From positions 29,346,947-29,410,946 of the forward strand of contig NW_026555345.1 of assembly GCF_029017545.1 (NCBI RefSeq): DNA of 64,000 bases. Reading direction: 5' to 3'. The stretch is from Prosopis cineraria (lineage: Eukaryota; Streptophyta; Magnoliopsida; Fabales; Fabaceae). The notes under the pieces were generated by a model that made no database searches, was not told the origin of the DNA, and was given only the letters and a program-made list of their open reading frames with translations. Of the stretch, positions 11,100-23,013 are shown piece after piece (positions within the stretch are counted from its first letter, which is position 1; each line of letters starts with the position of its first letter). The translations under genes and the position numbers were made by a program.

Positions 11100-11830
11100 C
11101 CTCAAGGTGGCCATTTTTTTATCATGTTAGCTTCAATCCATCTCGGCTTGCAAACCACCACCGCTCCTTCATTTGTTCGAACATGTGACACTCCCAGCCA
11201 ACTGCCATACTCCTCTTCATCATCATAATCATCTATCATTTCATCAGTCATACAGGAATATCCTCCCATCGTGACCAATTCTGCCACATTTATAGCAGAA
11301 AATATGTAATCTTCCATGCCGAACATTAATCCATGCACACTGGCTTTCGCTTTGGTCTTAGGATCCAAAATCCATTAACCAAAAGTTTTTCCAGGTCCAC
11401 CAACACTCTAGTCCGGATGAAAGTCCTGGATAGTTTCCCATCCATCACGGGATTTTCGAATATGACCAACTCACCCACTCCGCTTCCTAGTACCATAGCA
11501 TTCTCACGATCAAATGCACCATGTGGGAGTCCATGGAACTTCAACCCAAAAAAGAACACGGGTGAAATCCACATCCTCATAAATCAAATAATTGTCCCAG
11601 TATTATAGATTAAGTAAGAACCCCTGTATTGACTACGGTCTGCCTTTAGCCAATCTACTGTAGTCCTCCACCTTGTAGAAACGGAAGGTAAATGCGTTCT
11701 TATCCACATCGTGAAATTCGACTTCTTTATCAACCCCTAACCCTTTTTGATCATGGACACCACAACTCCTTTATTCAGATTTTTGTCTGTTTCCAACCTT
11801 CCAACTAACGATCTTTCTTCTTTCTATCCC
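11100..11830 (-). pseudogene. LINE ORF1-like relic (DUF4283 / CCHC-type)
   Basis: Minus-strand pieces in shifting frames resemble the N-terminal protein common in plant L1-type elements. About 11640-11760 reads as a decayed DUF4283 end (EFHDVDKNAFTFRFYKVED). It continues through LKFHGLPHGAFDRENAMVLG and LSRTFIRTRVLVDLEKLLVNGFW (11326-11580), then YGSWLGV and RPRWIEA-type sequence (11102-11368) where the CCHC_4 knuckle would lie. The knuckle cysteines are mostly lost through frameshifts. Its orientation matches the LINE pieces at 4653-8740, so it could be the 5' part of the same element with the endonuclease/RT region replaced. That link is inference. Confidence 0.6.
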
Positions 11831-12125
11831 AATTGAGAGGCACTTCTCTAGAGCTTCTTTTTCCTTGCCACTGCCCTGTCCCACTTCCATCCTCCGAAAC
11901 ACCTGTAACTCATGCACACCCACAAAGGGAATAATCTTTTAAAATCTTCCACTATTCTTTTTCCTCATTTTCTTTTCTATTTCTTTTCCTTAAGTTATTA
12001 TCACCATTTTGTTTTTGATTTCCTAATATAAAAAATTATTATCTATAAACTTACTATTTCATAAAAGAAATTCTTGTATGAACTCAATGCATCTTGTTAT
12101 TCGCATTTTGTCTAGTAAAAATATA

Positions 12126-13840
12126 GGGAAAATAGAATTCAAGAACCACTACATAAAATTTATATCCCACAAAGACCAAATGATTTAATAATAGCACTGT
12201 AGTCTTCTGACCTTTCTAACATGTTAATTTCATAAGCAAAAAGACTAAAATGCTTCTCATAATTAAAAAACAAAACAAAAGAAACCTCTACCGTCGCCGG
12301 CGCTAGCCGTCAAACCACCATCGATAGCAAGGTTGTTGGAGCCTTGCTGCTGATGAGGTCGCCCAGCACCAGCAACATTTTATTTGAGAACTAAGTTTTT
12401 AGGTGGTGAATGGTAGGTTTGATCCCATGATCTTTGGCCACCTAAAAAGCTTGATGGCCAAGCCCTTTAATATATATATAGTAAAAAAATTATAAGTAGT
12501 AAACCAAGCACAAAATTGCTTCCATGCAATAACCTAATATATGTTGTTAATTTCTGAAACGGAATTTGTTATTTTACGATTGTCACTTGTTAATCTGACA
12601 TGGACAATTATAAATTAAAGGTTTCAAAACTTTACTCATTTTACTTATTAAACGTCCTAATATGTTATTGTCAATCACGAATAGGTGATTGTCAAAATCA
12701 AACGAATACTTGTTAGTAAATGACTAACATGTATAATTAAACCTTTCCTATCATTTTTTTCCAACTTGTTAAAACCCTAATAGATTCTTGTTAATTTTAA
12801 ATAAATTATTATTATTTTATAAATGTCACTTTGTTAATCTAACATGGACAATTACAAATTAGGGGCTTCAAAACTTCACTCATTTTACTTGTTAAACATT
12901 CCAATGTATTGTTATCAATCATGAATAAGTTGTTGTTAAAAGTAAATGGGAACTTGTTAGAAAAATTGATAGGAAGGGTCAGTACATGTTAGTCATTCAC
13001 TAATAAGTAAAAGTTTCTAACAAATATTTATTTGATTTTGACAACAATCTATTCGTAATTGATAACAACACATTGAGACGTTTATTAAGTAAAATGAGTG
13101 AAGTTTTAAAGCCCCCAATTTATAATTGTTCATGTTAGATTAACAAGTAACATTTGTAAAATAACAACAATTCATTTAAAATTAATAAAAATCTATTAAG
13201 GTCTTAACAAGTTAGAAAAAAATAATAGAAAGGGTTTTGCTGTACGTATTAGTCATTCATTGACAAGTATCCATTTCATCTTGACAACCATCTATTCGTG
13301 ATTGACAACAATGTATTTGGATGTTTAACAAGTAAAATAAGTAAAAATTTAAAACCCCCAATTTGTAATTGTCTATGTTAGATTAATAAGTGACATTTAT
13401 AAAATAATAAATTTTGTTCAAAAATTAACCACACATATTAAGTTATTACATGAAAGTAATTTTGTGCTTGATTTATCACTTATAATGTTTTTGTCATATA
13501 TATATATATATATATTAAAGAGCTTGATGGCCACCTCATTGGATCAAATCCATCCTTGACCACCCAAAAACTCATTTCTCAAATAAAATGTTGTTGGTGC
13601 CAAAGCTCCAACAACTGACCGTCGGCAACCCTGTCGATAGCAAGGCTCCGGCAACCTCACCTCTGACGGCCGGTAACGGTGGAGGTTTCTTTTTTTTTTT
13701 TAACTATGAAAGGAATTTTAATCTTTTTACCTATGGAATTAATATGTCAAAAGGAGTAGAGTACTGCAGTGCTATTATCAAATCATTTGGTCCTTGTGAT
13801 ATGTAAATTTTACACAGTGATCCTTGGATGCTATTTTCCT
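12126..13840. mobile_element. foldback Mutator-like element (MULE-MITE)
   Basis: A 1715-bp element with an exact 9-bp target duplication AAAAATATA (12117-12125 and 13841-13849), the Mutator hallmark. Termini GGGAAAATAG and CTATTTTCCT are complementary, and the complementarity runs inward for several hundred bases (about 12126-12470 against 13530-13840, imperfect). The centre (about 12480-13500) is built of repeated units on alternating strands, for example 'tgttaatctaacatggacaatta' and its complement, so much of the element can fold back. There is no open frame for a MURA-type transposase. Short frames near 13588-13806 are GC-richer TIR sequence. Confidence 0.85.
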
Positions 13841-14072
13841 AAAAATATATGCTATATTGTATTTCAATCAAATAAAATATGATATGTCATTATTTTTAAT
13901 AATTAACTTTATTTTTGGAATAGAATTCCTCTTCATTTTCTCATCTTTTCTCTCTCCCATCTTCCATATAACGTTCACTTTCTCAAAGAAAGTTTTTATT
14001 TATTAATGATGATAACATGACTAGAATCATGCTGTCTTCACTTAGAGATGGAGGGCACCGGCCTCCTACAAC

Positions 14073-14925
14073 TTATTCCATACATGACTGGAAGTACGAT
14101 AAAAGGCGATACAGAACCTCCAATGCAGATTTCGTCAAGGCAACCAACGGCGCACGTACGATAGTAAAGGCTTCAGGGTTAGTGCATACAATCTGATTGC
14201 TGTACCCAGATATATAATCATAGTGCCTACTCCATAACATCACCACCAAACTTGGGAGATGTTTCTACTTGAGGAAGAATCTCATTGTTGAGCTTATCGA
14301 TTAGGACACAACCACCAGCAGTACCATTTACTTTCGGAGACGCCGGGAGGCCAACATAGAACTTGGTGGCAGTGAAGGTGTTGGTCCATTGGTTCCATGA
14401 ATCTATAAGTTTCTGAGTGTCCCCATCATCCGTGCACTCGCACTGAAGGTTGTTGTAGAACTGGACCAAGATGTAGTCAAATACCCGAGTTTCAATGGCC
14501 GTGTTTAAGGAGTAATCTGGGAAATGGCATTGTGGTGCGGCTGACAAGTAAAACTTCTTTATTTGGCTATAAGCGTGAAGCTCTTCCGCAAGATCATCCC
14601 AATACAAGTTTCTGCTGGCTTGTTCGATGTCAAAATCGATGCCATCTAAAGCGAGGAGACCAAGTAGACCTGAACTTTGGCCACTGAGGTAGTAGGTCCA
14701 AAGGTGGTCTGCAAACTCCTTGGCGTCTTCAGATGAAGAAAGGCTATATTGCCCAGAGGCTCCTCCGAGAGAAAGGAAGATTTTGATGCCAAGGCTTTGG
14801 CATGTGGCTATTTGGGAGGCATATTTAGTACAAGGAACGCCCCAGGATGCAGAACAATGTCCTGAGAGGTTGATGACTGGAGTCTGTCCATTGCCGAAGA
14901 CATTGAGGAATGCTATGTTGATAAT
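14073..14925 (-). pseudogene. class III chitinase (GH18, hevamine-like) pseudogene, copy 1
   Basis: Minus-strand GH18 coding remnant. In frame one can read INIAFLNVFGNGQTP, the FLSLGGASGQY motif, the catalytic motif DGIDFDIE (intact at about 14625-14650), YLSAAPQCHFPD, DYILVQFYNN and FYVGLPASP. A 2-base loss near 14240 in the codons for GGVMLW causes a frameshift and a stop a few codons later. The original frame continues to a TAA at 14073-14075. The 5' end is interrupted at 14925 by a solo LTR inside the codons for the second strand of the barrel, and a few codons resume at 17086. Upstream of that the signal peptide is lost. Without the lesions it would be a secreted, intronless chitinase like its neighbours. 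Confidence 0.92.
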
Positions 14926-17080
14926 TGTAACATCTCTATTTAAATTTTAATAGTTAATTTTGGTTAATAGAAATTTAAAAAAAAAATATTTAGAAGTAAG
15001 CAAATTAGTAGAAAATAATTATTAAATCTAACTTAGGATATAATTTTAAATTAATTTTTTTAAAAAAATTATTAATTAATTAATTAAAAATATTATTAAA
15101 TTATTATTATTATAAAAAAAAAGAAAAGAAAAGGTGTAAAAAAAAAGGGAAGAAGAAGAAGAAGAACGCTTTCAGTGCCGCGTGCTGCAATCATTATGTA
15201 TATATAATAATAATAATAAAAAAGGGAGAGAGAGAAAAGAAGAAATAAAAAAAATATGTGGGACCCACTGAATTTTTATAAAACTCACCCGTTTCCTTTT
15301 ATTTCTTCAATTCTTTTCCTGCGCGCGAGCTGAGGCGGAGAGAAGCGAGTCACCGGTGCGAAATATCTAAATTTTTAAGGTAAGAGTTTTTAATAGGATA
15401 TTTAGGGTGTGATTTTAAGCTTTTCAAGATTAAGTAAGTGTTCTAAAAATTTTTCTTAGTCATCCTTCTTCTTTGGTTTCTGAGTTTGTAATGGTAGAAA
15501 ATTTAAGATCTGGAAGAGGGATGAATTTATGTTGAATAAATATGATTTTTGAGGTTGTCAGTAGTATAATAAATGTTCTAGAGTATAAATTTATTGATGA
15601 TCTTTGAATTTGTGGCTTATGGATTAAATTCTAAACTAGATCTGAAAATATATGTTGATTTATTGAGGCTTAGATGATTATTTGGGATGAGAAATAAATT
15701 ATTATGGTTATAGGATTATGATTCTAAGCTAGAGACTCAATTTTTAATTTTTGGGTATTTTAGGTACGAATTTATGAAATAAAAGAAAATTTTGATAATA
15801 GAAATTAGTTTAGAAGTTGATTTTTAGATTATTAATGTTTATTGATAATTAAAAGAGGAGTTAAAAATTTTACTTAATAGTATTAACTATAGATTTGTAT
15901 TAAGATTGAGATTAGGAATTATGTTATATTTTTAATTCTATTATTAGAATTATTTTATTAGTTTCAAAAATTGAAACTAATATTTATAAATAATATGTTA
16001 TTTGTAGATTGTATTACTGGTGAAGATTGTGGTGAGAGAGAAATTTTAAGGAATAATTTATTGAAAAAGCCACAAGGTAACCATGCTTTTAATTTGTGAT
16101 TAGTGTTACTTCATGTTAATTGGGTGATTATTGAGAAAATTATGAATTTTGTAATATTGTATAATTGTACAATATTATTATGAATTTATTTAATTATTGT
16201 GGGAGGTGTTGGGAGACTTGCTATTATTCTTGTATTTATGTGCCACGTGGTACGCCCCTATTGGAGCTCAATAGGTGGTTTGTAAGGGCTCGAGCTAATC
16301 TACCTTTGGCCGGGTAATTTAGCACCGAGTGAGGGCTACGGCTCGAGGTAAATGGAGGGATATAAGGATGATTGTTTGTGTGTATTGTAATATTTCTTAT
16401 ATTTGTTGGAATTATATTATTTTTAATTATCACTTAGTAAGCACACACTTAACTGTTTGTATACACTATTATAAATTGGCTTTGGTTACTAGGACTTTTG
16501 AGTCTCATTATGTGGTTAACAATTTTCAGGAGAAGAGCCACGAGTGACACGTGGAGGAGTCCCGGAGGCTTAATGGTATAAATCCACTGTCTCTTTTGGG
16601 TATTTAATTTATGATTTATAATGTGTTATATTGCCAATATTAGGGCTTTTTGTTTATTGTCAATTATATGAATATATAAATGTAATCATGCCTTTCAAAC
16701 TATTTTTATTTTTGGTACAATTTGGATGACTATAATTTTAATATTTGGTTTACTTTGAATTGATTAAATTGGCATGATTATAAGGCCAAATAACTGGCTT
16801 GTGTTGAAAATTGACTAAATTACTTATTTTACTTATTGGGAGTATAAGGATGGACAAATGTGATTTAGTTACTTGTTGGAAGTATAAGGATGGACAAATG
16901 TGATTTAGCCTAATATCATGTGGGAGGTAAAAAGTTATCTGAAATGTTATAGTGTGTGAGTTGAAGCTAATTATAAAATATTTTATATTGAAATTATTGA
17001 TATAAAAATGTGTTGGGTGGCTGTAACCCAACTATGGTTGAGTTAAATTATTTTTTAAAAAAAAAATTTGGTGTGTTACA
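14926..17080. mobile_element. solo LTR inserted in GH18 copy 1
   Basis: A 2155-bp sequence beginning TGTAACATCTC and ending GTGTGTTACA, bounded by a 5-bp duplication ATAAT (14921-14925 and 17081-17085). The flanks are adjacent codons of the GH18 gene (…GKYE / IINIAF…). No gag-pol sequence lies inside and the short ORFs have no homology, so this fits a single LTR left by LTR-LTR recombination. The TGTAACATCT start is shared with the gypsy LTR whose minus-strand start is at 44593, suggesting the same or a related Ty3/gypsy family (inference). A GC-richer segment at about 16240-16350 with 'ccacgtgg' and 'ctcgag' motifs is typical of long gypsy LTRs. Confidence 0.88.
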
Positions 17081-17085
17081 ATAAT

Positions 17086-17130
17086 CTCGTACTTGCCACC
17101 CTCTATTTTGAAGTTCTCTGCTCACACTTT
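17086..17130 (-). pseudogene. GH18 copy 1, displaced 5' remnant
   Basis: The minus strand reads GGKYE just beyond the right target duplication, continuing the GH18 frame that stops at 14925. It aligns with the TEKYE segment of the copy at 34873-35858. Further upstream the similarity fades, and neither the VTYWGQN motif nor the signal peptide can be found. Confidence 0.7.
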
Positions 17131-19320
17131 ACTCCTGTTGCTGAAATTAATAATTAATGATCGGAATAAAAATATAGGCCTGACTTAATTTCAATTAAAT
17201 GTCAAGATACTTTTTGTTGCGTACATGAGGCAATTCTTTTTGCAAAATGGTCAAGCACTAAATGTGACTTCTCTTTTAGAAGGGGTTTGAAAATAGATCA
17301 TCATGTTGTAAGAGACTAGCTTTTTTCACTAAATTTAATCCCCGTTGTTGTGATTTCAAGTTGTTGACATATTTTCTTTGGTCTTTATTATAAGACACTT
17401 TTTAGAATAATTCTTTGGTCTTTAATAAAAGACATGTGGAATATTATTTATTATCATTTTCCAATTTTACTCCTATTTTAGTTTTAATTTTATGACTCAT
17501 CATATATTATGTATTTCTCTCTTCCTATTTTTAATAGGGATAAAGTTAAAAAAAAGTTTTCATTTTAAGTCATGTTTAATAAGTTAATTGTCATTCCTTT
17601 GTTGATCTAATAAAATAGTTGAAAGTGCTTTGTGGCAGGAGTTTATATATACAATACACCAACACACATCATTTATGACAATGTTGCAAATTTTTATGAA
17701 TTACTTCCTTCAGATCAAAATATAAGATATCAATAACTAATTCTTAAAAATATTAGTTGAAATCTTAATTTCTTAAAAAAAAATTATATCTTTTCAATTT
17801 TACTCTTATTAAATACCCTATATAAGTGCTTTAATAATGATAATTAAAATTTTAATGAATATTTTTTCAAAAAGAATAATAAAAAAAATAAGGACATAGC
17901 TGAAAAATTAATTATAAGAATTACTCACTATTTTATATTTTAAACTAAGTAAGACGTTTAAAATATACTCTATATCATGATGAGGACAGTGTAGTTGTTT
18001 AGTGATTTGTGTTGTTTGATCTGATGGTATTAAATATGAGCCAGATAGCGATACCTTTCTTTCTTTCTTTTTTCTTTTTTTTTTTCTGTTACTGTTTTCC
18101 ATACTTGTTAATGGTTATGAATTTTTAATGAGTGTTATTTAATCCAAAGTTGTAAACTTGCAATTCTGTCTGTTTTTTTAATAACAAACTTTTTATTATC
18201 TGTATTTTAAACAAAAAGGGGATAACAGAACTTTTAATATATCAAATTTACCTCAGTTATTGATTTAATCCCTTAAATTTCTTTTTTATTGATTTGGTCT
18301 CATACATTTTTTTTAAATTATTATGTTCATCCTTTAAGTTTTAAAACAAAAATCAATTCTCAAACTAATTTAATGTGTAAAATATGTTAATGACTTGATA
18401 TGTATATATAACTAAATGAGAATAAATTAGCTAGCCATTAAATCAATTTAATTTTGATCAATATAGTCTGTTTTTCTGCATTTTACTCTTTGGTTTTTTT
18501 TTTAAAATTTTTGAGCATGTTTTTTGTCTATCTAAATAATTACACTTTTTTTCATTAATTTATATGGCTACTATTAATATTTCACTTTCCGTGTCAACAG
18601 ATTTTAACAATAATACATTCTTTTTAAATAATAAAGACTAAATTGATAATTAAAGTAAACTTAAGAGATCAATTTAATAAAAATTAAACTTAGGTTGTAG
18701 GACCAAGTCCATAATTGAAAAAAAACTTGAGGGACTAAAAATTTTATTATTTTTAAATAAAAACGAGGAAACGATAAGATTGGCCGGCAGATGATGTGGG
18801 GGATTATAGGGTGTGTATAATATACATAGCACGTTTAAATTCATAAATAAGTAAGAAAAGTGTTGGTAGTAGACAATTAATTATACGTAGGTGATTGCTG
18901 TTATGGAATATTAAAAATTCTCTTCTTCATCAGGTTGAAGTATTAAATTAAATTATTTATTTTTATTGATCATACGATTATTTTTTTCACCTTTTAAAAA
19001 ATATGTCGTGTGTGTGCGCGTTTAAAAATATAAGCATTCAGATTCTGATCGTGGTCCTGCGAAGCAAACATGTTACGGCGGAGGACCACCGCGAGCGCAA
19101 GAGAAGCATCGTCCTTTATCATTTCGTTAAATTAAATTGTTGTTATATCATTTATTCATAGGATACCATTTGGCTGTGCATTCTCGAAGGCCCTTAACAA
19201 CTAGATTCTTTCTTATCCTATTCATTTTATAGACTTGTATACTTATTTAGTATATATGATATATATATATATATATATACACGCACATGCATATTACAAT
19301 ATAAATACTTATGGTAATAT
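17131..19320. repeat. copy of the GH18-cluster spacer block (with insertions)
   Basis: Non-coding. From about 18110 the sequence matches the block at 36100-36400, 46580-47870 and 52730-53050. Shared landmarks are 'aatgagtgttatttaatccaaagttg', a 'ggccggcagatgatgtgg' motif, 'gatcgtggtcctgcgaagcaaac' and 'gctgtgcattctcgaaggcc'. It is interrupted at about 18180-18765 by a MITE-like insertion. A degenerate Stowaway-like pair of ends is possible at about 17702-17952. No gene seen. Confidence 0.7.
18185..18765. mobile_element. MITE-like insertion in spacer block
   Basis: Extra sequence relative to the paralogous spacer blocks, placed between 'gcaattctgtctg' and 'aaaacgaggaaacgataag'. Its ends are loosely complementary (left 'ttgatttaatcccttaaatttc', right 'aacttgagggactaaaaat'), as in decayed plant MITEs of the 'gggactaaat' type. 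Exact termini and target duplication are not resolved. Confidence 0.5.
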
Positions 19321-19325
19321 TTATA

Positions 19326-20190
19326 AAAGAGTTAAGGTACAAAATTGCCCTAAATGTTTCCAACCCGGCGCACCCCATATGGCCATGTCCTTAAGTATTT
19401 TTTGATATAATATTACCACTAATATTTTTTATTTTGGTACAATGTCGCTCCACCGTTACCCTTTAACTACTTTCACTGTTAACTTTGAAAAGTCACCCCA
19501 CCGTTACCCTTGCCGGACTGCGACTTTGATGTCCACGCACGAGAATTTTTTTCATTATTATTGCCATGTCACCTCTCCTGCTCTTCTTCATCTTTCTTCC
19601 TCAATTTTCTTCCGCCAAATCTATACACAAAAAACCCATATTTAGACCCAGATCTCAAACCCAAATTCATAATTCCTCCTCAGTCTTCTTCTCCCCCACA
19701 TGTTCTCCTCTGTCTTTCTGATAAACCCAAAACCATATCCAGATAAAATCATCGAGCAATATTCAAGTTCTAAGTCATAATGAATTGCATTATTGGGGTT
19801 GCATCAACAAGATGTTAATGTTCGAAAACTTAACCAGAGAAAGAATATTGGATAGAGGCATAGTACAATCACCCAGAAATCGCATTTCATAGACAATCAG
19901 ACTTAACTAGAGTAAGGTCGAAGTAAGAATGAAGAAGATCTGAATGCCGCACAAACCTAAGCGAGAAGTCAAGAACCACAGATTTAAAAGTAGAACAAAA
20001 TCAAAAATGAATAATGAGAATTTCTTCCATCTGCAACTATGCACGAAGCCAGAAATCAAAATAAAAAATGAATTAATTTACACGGCCCTGCAAAATGAAC
20101 TTTCAAGACAAAAATACTTTAAAAAAAATTTATGATGTCAAGCGCTCTTGGAGAAAAAAATTTCAGGATGTTTTTGCCATTTAAACCTTA
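19326..20190. other. non-coding stretch, possible decayed TIR element
   Basis: A left end with 'gttaaggtacaaaattgccc' and a right end with 'ttgccatttaaacctta' are weakly complementary and could be the termini of an old Mutator- or hAT-type element. The interior is C/T-rich near 19490-19740. Short frames there (for example 19510-19746) show no known domain. From 20190 to 21199 the sequence is plain AT-rich DNA with nothing recognised. Confidence 0.3.
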
Positions 20191-21227
20191 ATAATATTGA
20201 ATCAATTGAAACAATGCTGATGTATCATGATTCACCGTGATTGAATTAATATATTTTAATGATATGCTAACTATTTTAAATAGAGAATTGAAAAAATAAT
20301 AAAATTGTGGAAAAAATTATTGCAAAAAAAAGAGTAAAATTAATTAAAGGTATTAAACGGTCAGATATAAAAAATTCTATTTTTATGAATCTGTGTAAAG
20401 CCATTATCATTGATTTTATATGGTTGAAAGTAGCATTGTTGTTTTTTGTAGTAAAATGTTATTATTAATTAGATAAAATATCAAAATATAACATAAAAAC
20501 TATCACATTAGCAATAAAAAAATACCATATTTATTCTCTAACTTTACACAGTACAGCATGTTTAATTAAGTGTTTTGCAAAGTTTATCATCAATTGTATT
20601 TGTAATTTGTATATCGTCAGACGTCCCTAGCATTCAGAAAGCGACTGTGATTTATTTGGCTAAAGGAAAGCAAACAATTGCAATTTGACTTAAAAATACA
20701 TTTCTTTTTTAAAATATAAATTAAAAAAAACCCAACCACAGGACAAGTAAAAAGCATAAAATAACATAGTATGGGAAATTGGAATATTAAGATTTTTTTA
20801 TAAAAAAAAAAAAAACTAGTTCTATCCCGTTCACTTTCTTCCTAATTCTGAAGGTTCATTAGACTGGATCATAAGTCGGTCAGATCAATTGAACCGGCCA
20901 GTGGGTTCAAGTTCTAACAACCTTTTCATAAAGGAGATTCTTTGTGGACTTGAATGTGATAGGTTATTCAAGTTTTTTTTTTATAATCTTTTTATGAGGT
21001 AACTATTTCTTTCTCTTTATTATTGATTTTATTTATTTATGTTTGTATTGAGGAACAGGAAAGATACAATACAATATTACAAAGATTGCTTGTCGTTGGA
21101 GATTCCCACAGCTCCCGGAGCGCAAAATGTTCCCAGCCCAAGGCTTTGATTCTGTTAAGCAGATTGTTTACACTTTACGACATAAAATAGTTGCATTGAG
21201 TTCACTACTACAGAATATATCTTTAGG

Positions 21228-21635
21228 AGCGGGTATTTAGGAGCGCTTCTTTAAAAAGCGCTCTAAAATGTAAATACGGAATTTACCGGAGCGCTTTTTT
21301 AGAAAAGCGCTCCTGTATGTCAGGGCTTTTCAATAAGATAATGCTCCTAATTAATAAAAATAGAATATTATAAAAAATTTAAAAAGACCTTCGGGAGCGC
21401 TCGTAGTTAAGTGCTCCGGAAGACTATCTTCCGGAGCGCTTTTTGAAGAGCGCTCCGGAAGATCAACTCTTTCGGAGTGCTCTTGGAATGAGCGCTCCGA
21501 AAGAGCTCATCTTTCGGAGCGCTCTTTTAATGAGCGCTCCGAAAGAGTTGTTCTTCCGAAGCGCTCGTCAAAGAGCACTCCGAAAGAGAGATCTTCCGGA
21601 GCGCTCTTTGAAGAGCGCTCCGGAAGAGGTGGTCT
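21228..21635. repeat. left subterminal hairpin array of CACTA-1
   Basis: About nine consecutive short hairpins, spaced roughly 45 bases. Each has arms of the form TTCCGGAGCGCTC … GAGCGCTCCGGAA around a loop of 3-9 bases. In En/Spm elements subterminal repeats bind the TNPA-type protein, so these are the likely transposase-binding sites (family knowledge). The arms here carry 'CTTCCGG/CTTTCGG' flanks, unlike the right end. Confidence 0.88.
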
Positions 21636-21757
21636 TTTATATCTCTGCCTCCCGTCAGTTTTCTTTTCCCTATTTATGAGTTTCTTTCAAACCTCTCTTT
21701 CATTTGCTGAGGTTGTGCGTTCCCAACGAGTTCTAGATCATCGCTGTATCAGTCTAT

Positions 21758-21900
21758 CTTCTGTCGCTGTTCACTGTTCCAGATCGTCGTCCGCCGCTGT
21801 TCGCTGTTCCAGATCGTCGTTCGCCACTGTTCGCTGTTCCAAATCATCGTCTGCTGCTGTTCATTGTTGCAGATTAGTGTTCATCGCTGTTCATTTCTGT
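21758..21900 (+). repeat. 30-bp tandem repeat in CACTA-1 leader
   Basis: Four to five imperfect units of about 30 bases following the pattern 'cgctgttcgctgttccagat' plus 'cgtcgtccgc'. It lies between the hairpin array and the transposase start, where the 5' UTR would be. The open frame through it (21676-22074) is Ser/Arg/Cys low-complexity and probably not protein-coding. Confidence 0.75.
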
Positions 21901-22598
21901 GTCATGTCGCGCCATCTGTCTCTGTTTTTGCGCTGCCGTCGCCGTCACCGCCATCTCCTGCATCACTATTCTAGATCTACATTGCTGTTTCAGATTTGTG
22001 CGGCTGCTGTACACCGGAGGAAGCGACACCGCGAAGACCTCCGTTGTAGCCGTGTGTCATTGCTGTACAGCTGAGGAAGCAACGCTGCAAAGACCTCCGC
22101 TACTGCCGTGAAGACTTCCGTTTTCTGCCGTGAAGACTACACTGTGAAGGTATTTTTTTAATAATTAATTTATAATGTAATATATTGATATATTTATATA
22201 TATTTGAGAATAAATTTCATATATATTTTTTTAATAATCAATATTATAGATAATATATGAATTGGAGTTATTTATATTAGAATTATGGAGTATTTGTTGT
22301 TAATAATTAGATTAAAGTTGAGGAAACTACTTGAACATTTTTATTTTATTTATGAAATATACTTTTAAGGGAGATTATTGTTATTAATTAAATTACAATT
22401 GATTGACAGAATTTAGATGCATTATGCTACTAAATTTTTATTTGGATGAATTAATTTTTTGAGTTTAAATGTATTGTGTTGTGGAATTTGATTGTTTGAT
22501 CATTTGGGAGGTTCTTCTTTTAAGGAAGATGTTGTTGAATTTTTTTTATAGAAATCTAAGTCTTTTGTTTATTGAATTTTGATAATCATATTAGTGAT

Positions 22599-22925
22599 AT
22601 GGATCATAAGTGGATGTCGGCTAATCAACTATCTAGAGAATATTGGGATGGTGTGGATGAATTCATTGAATTTGCATTTTGTTGTGATCAAGACCCCCTT
22701 GGAGTCATATGTCCTTGTTTGAAATGTTGCTATGGAAAAAGAGTAAAGCCAATAGAATTGAAAGATCATTTAATCTGTAATGGGATTGATCCAACTTATA
22801 CTTGTTGGACCATGCATGGGAAGACAAGGAATGATGCAAATGATTAGAGGGATAGTGCGAGCTACTCAACATTTGATCGTGATAGTGGGACATATGATGT
22901 TGACCGTCTTGATGAAATGATTCAT
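22599..22925 (+). pseudogene. TNP2-type transposase, first-exon fragment (transposase-associated domain)
   Basis: Starts MDHKWMSANQLSREYW, the standard opening of the plant Transpos_assoc domain, and continues with VICPCLKCCYGKRVKPIELKDHL and the cysteine pattern of the family. An in-frame TAG at about 22845 follows THGKTRNDAND-type sequence. The reading continues as RDSASYSTFDRDSGTYDVDRLDEM up to the deletion junction, then homology is lost. The ATG at 22599 is chosen because MDxxWM is the conserved family start. The DDE transposase domain is absent. Confidence 0.88.
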
Positions 22926-23013
22926 ATATATAACTTCATCGCTGAAGTATTTTAAATTAAGTTAGAATTTATTTCCACCATATTTTGATAATGACATCTT
23001 TTATTGTTTTATA

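Noticed and set aside
10834..11130. 98-codon plus-strand frame with hydrophobic stretches
   Set aside because: It overlaps the antisense of the LINE ORF1 relic and has no domain. Likely a chance frame.
19510..19746. 78-codon Pro/Ser-rich plus-strand frame
   Set aside because: C/T-rich DNA inside a probable decayed element with overlapping frames of equal quality. No domain seen.
21228..21635. CRISPR-like appearance of regularly spaced palindromic repeats
   Set aside because: The units are subterminal repeats between CACTA termini with a 3-bp target duplication in a plant genome. Spacers are short arm/loop sequence, not unique spacers.
21443..21679. Open frame with repeated RSAL/MSAPKEL-like peptides
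   Set aside because: It runs through the palindromic hairpin array of CACTA-1. The repeats in the peptide are a by-product of the DNA repeats.
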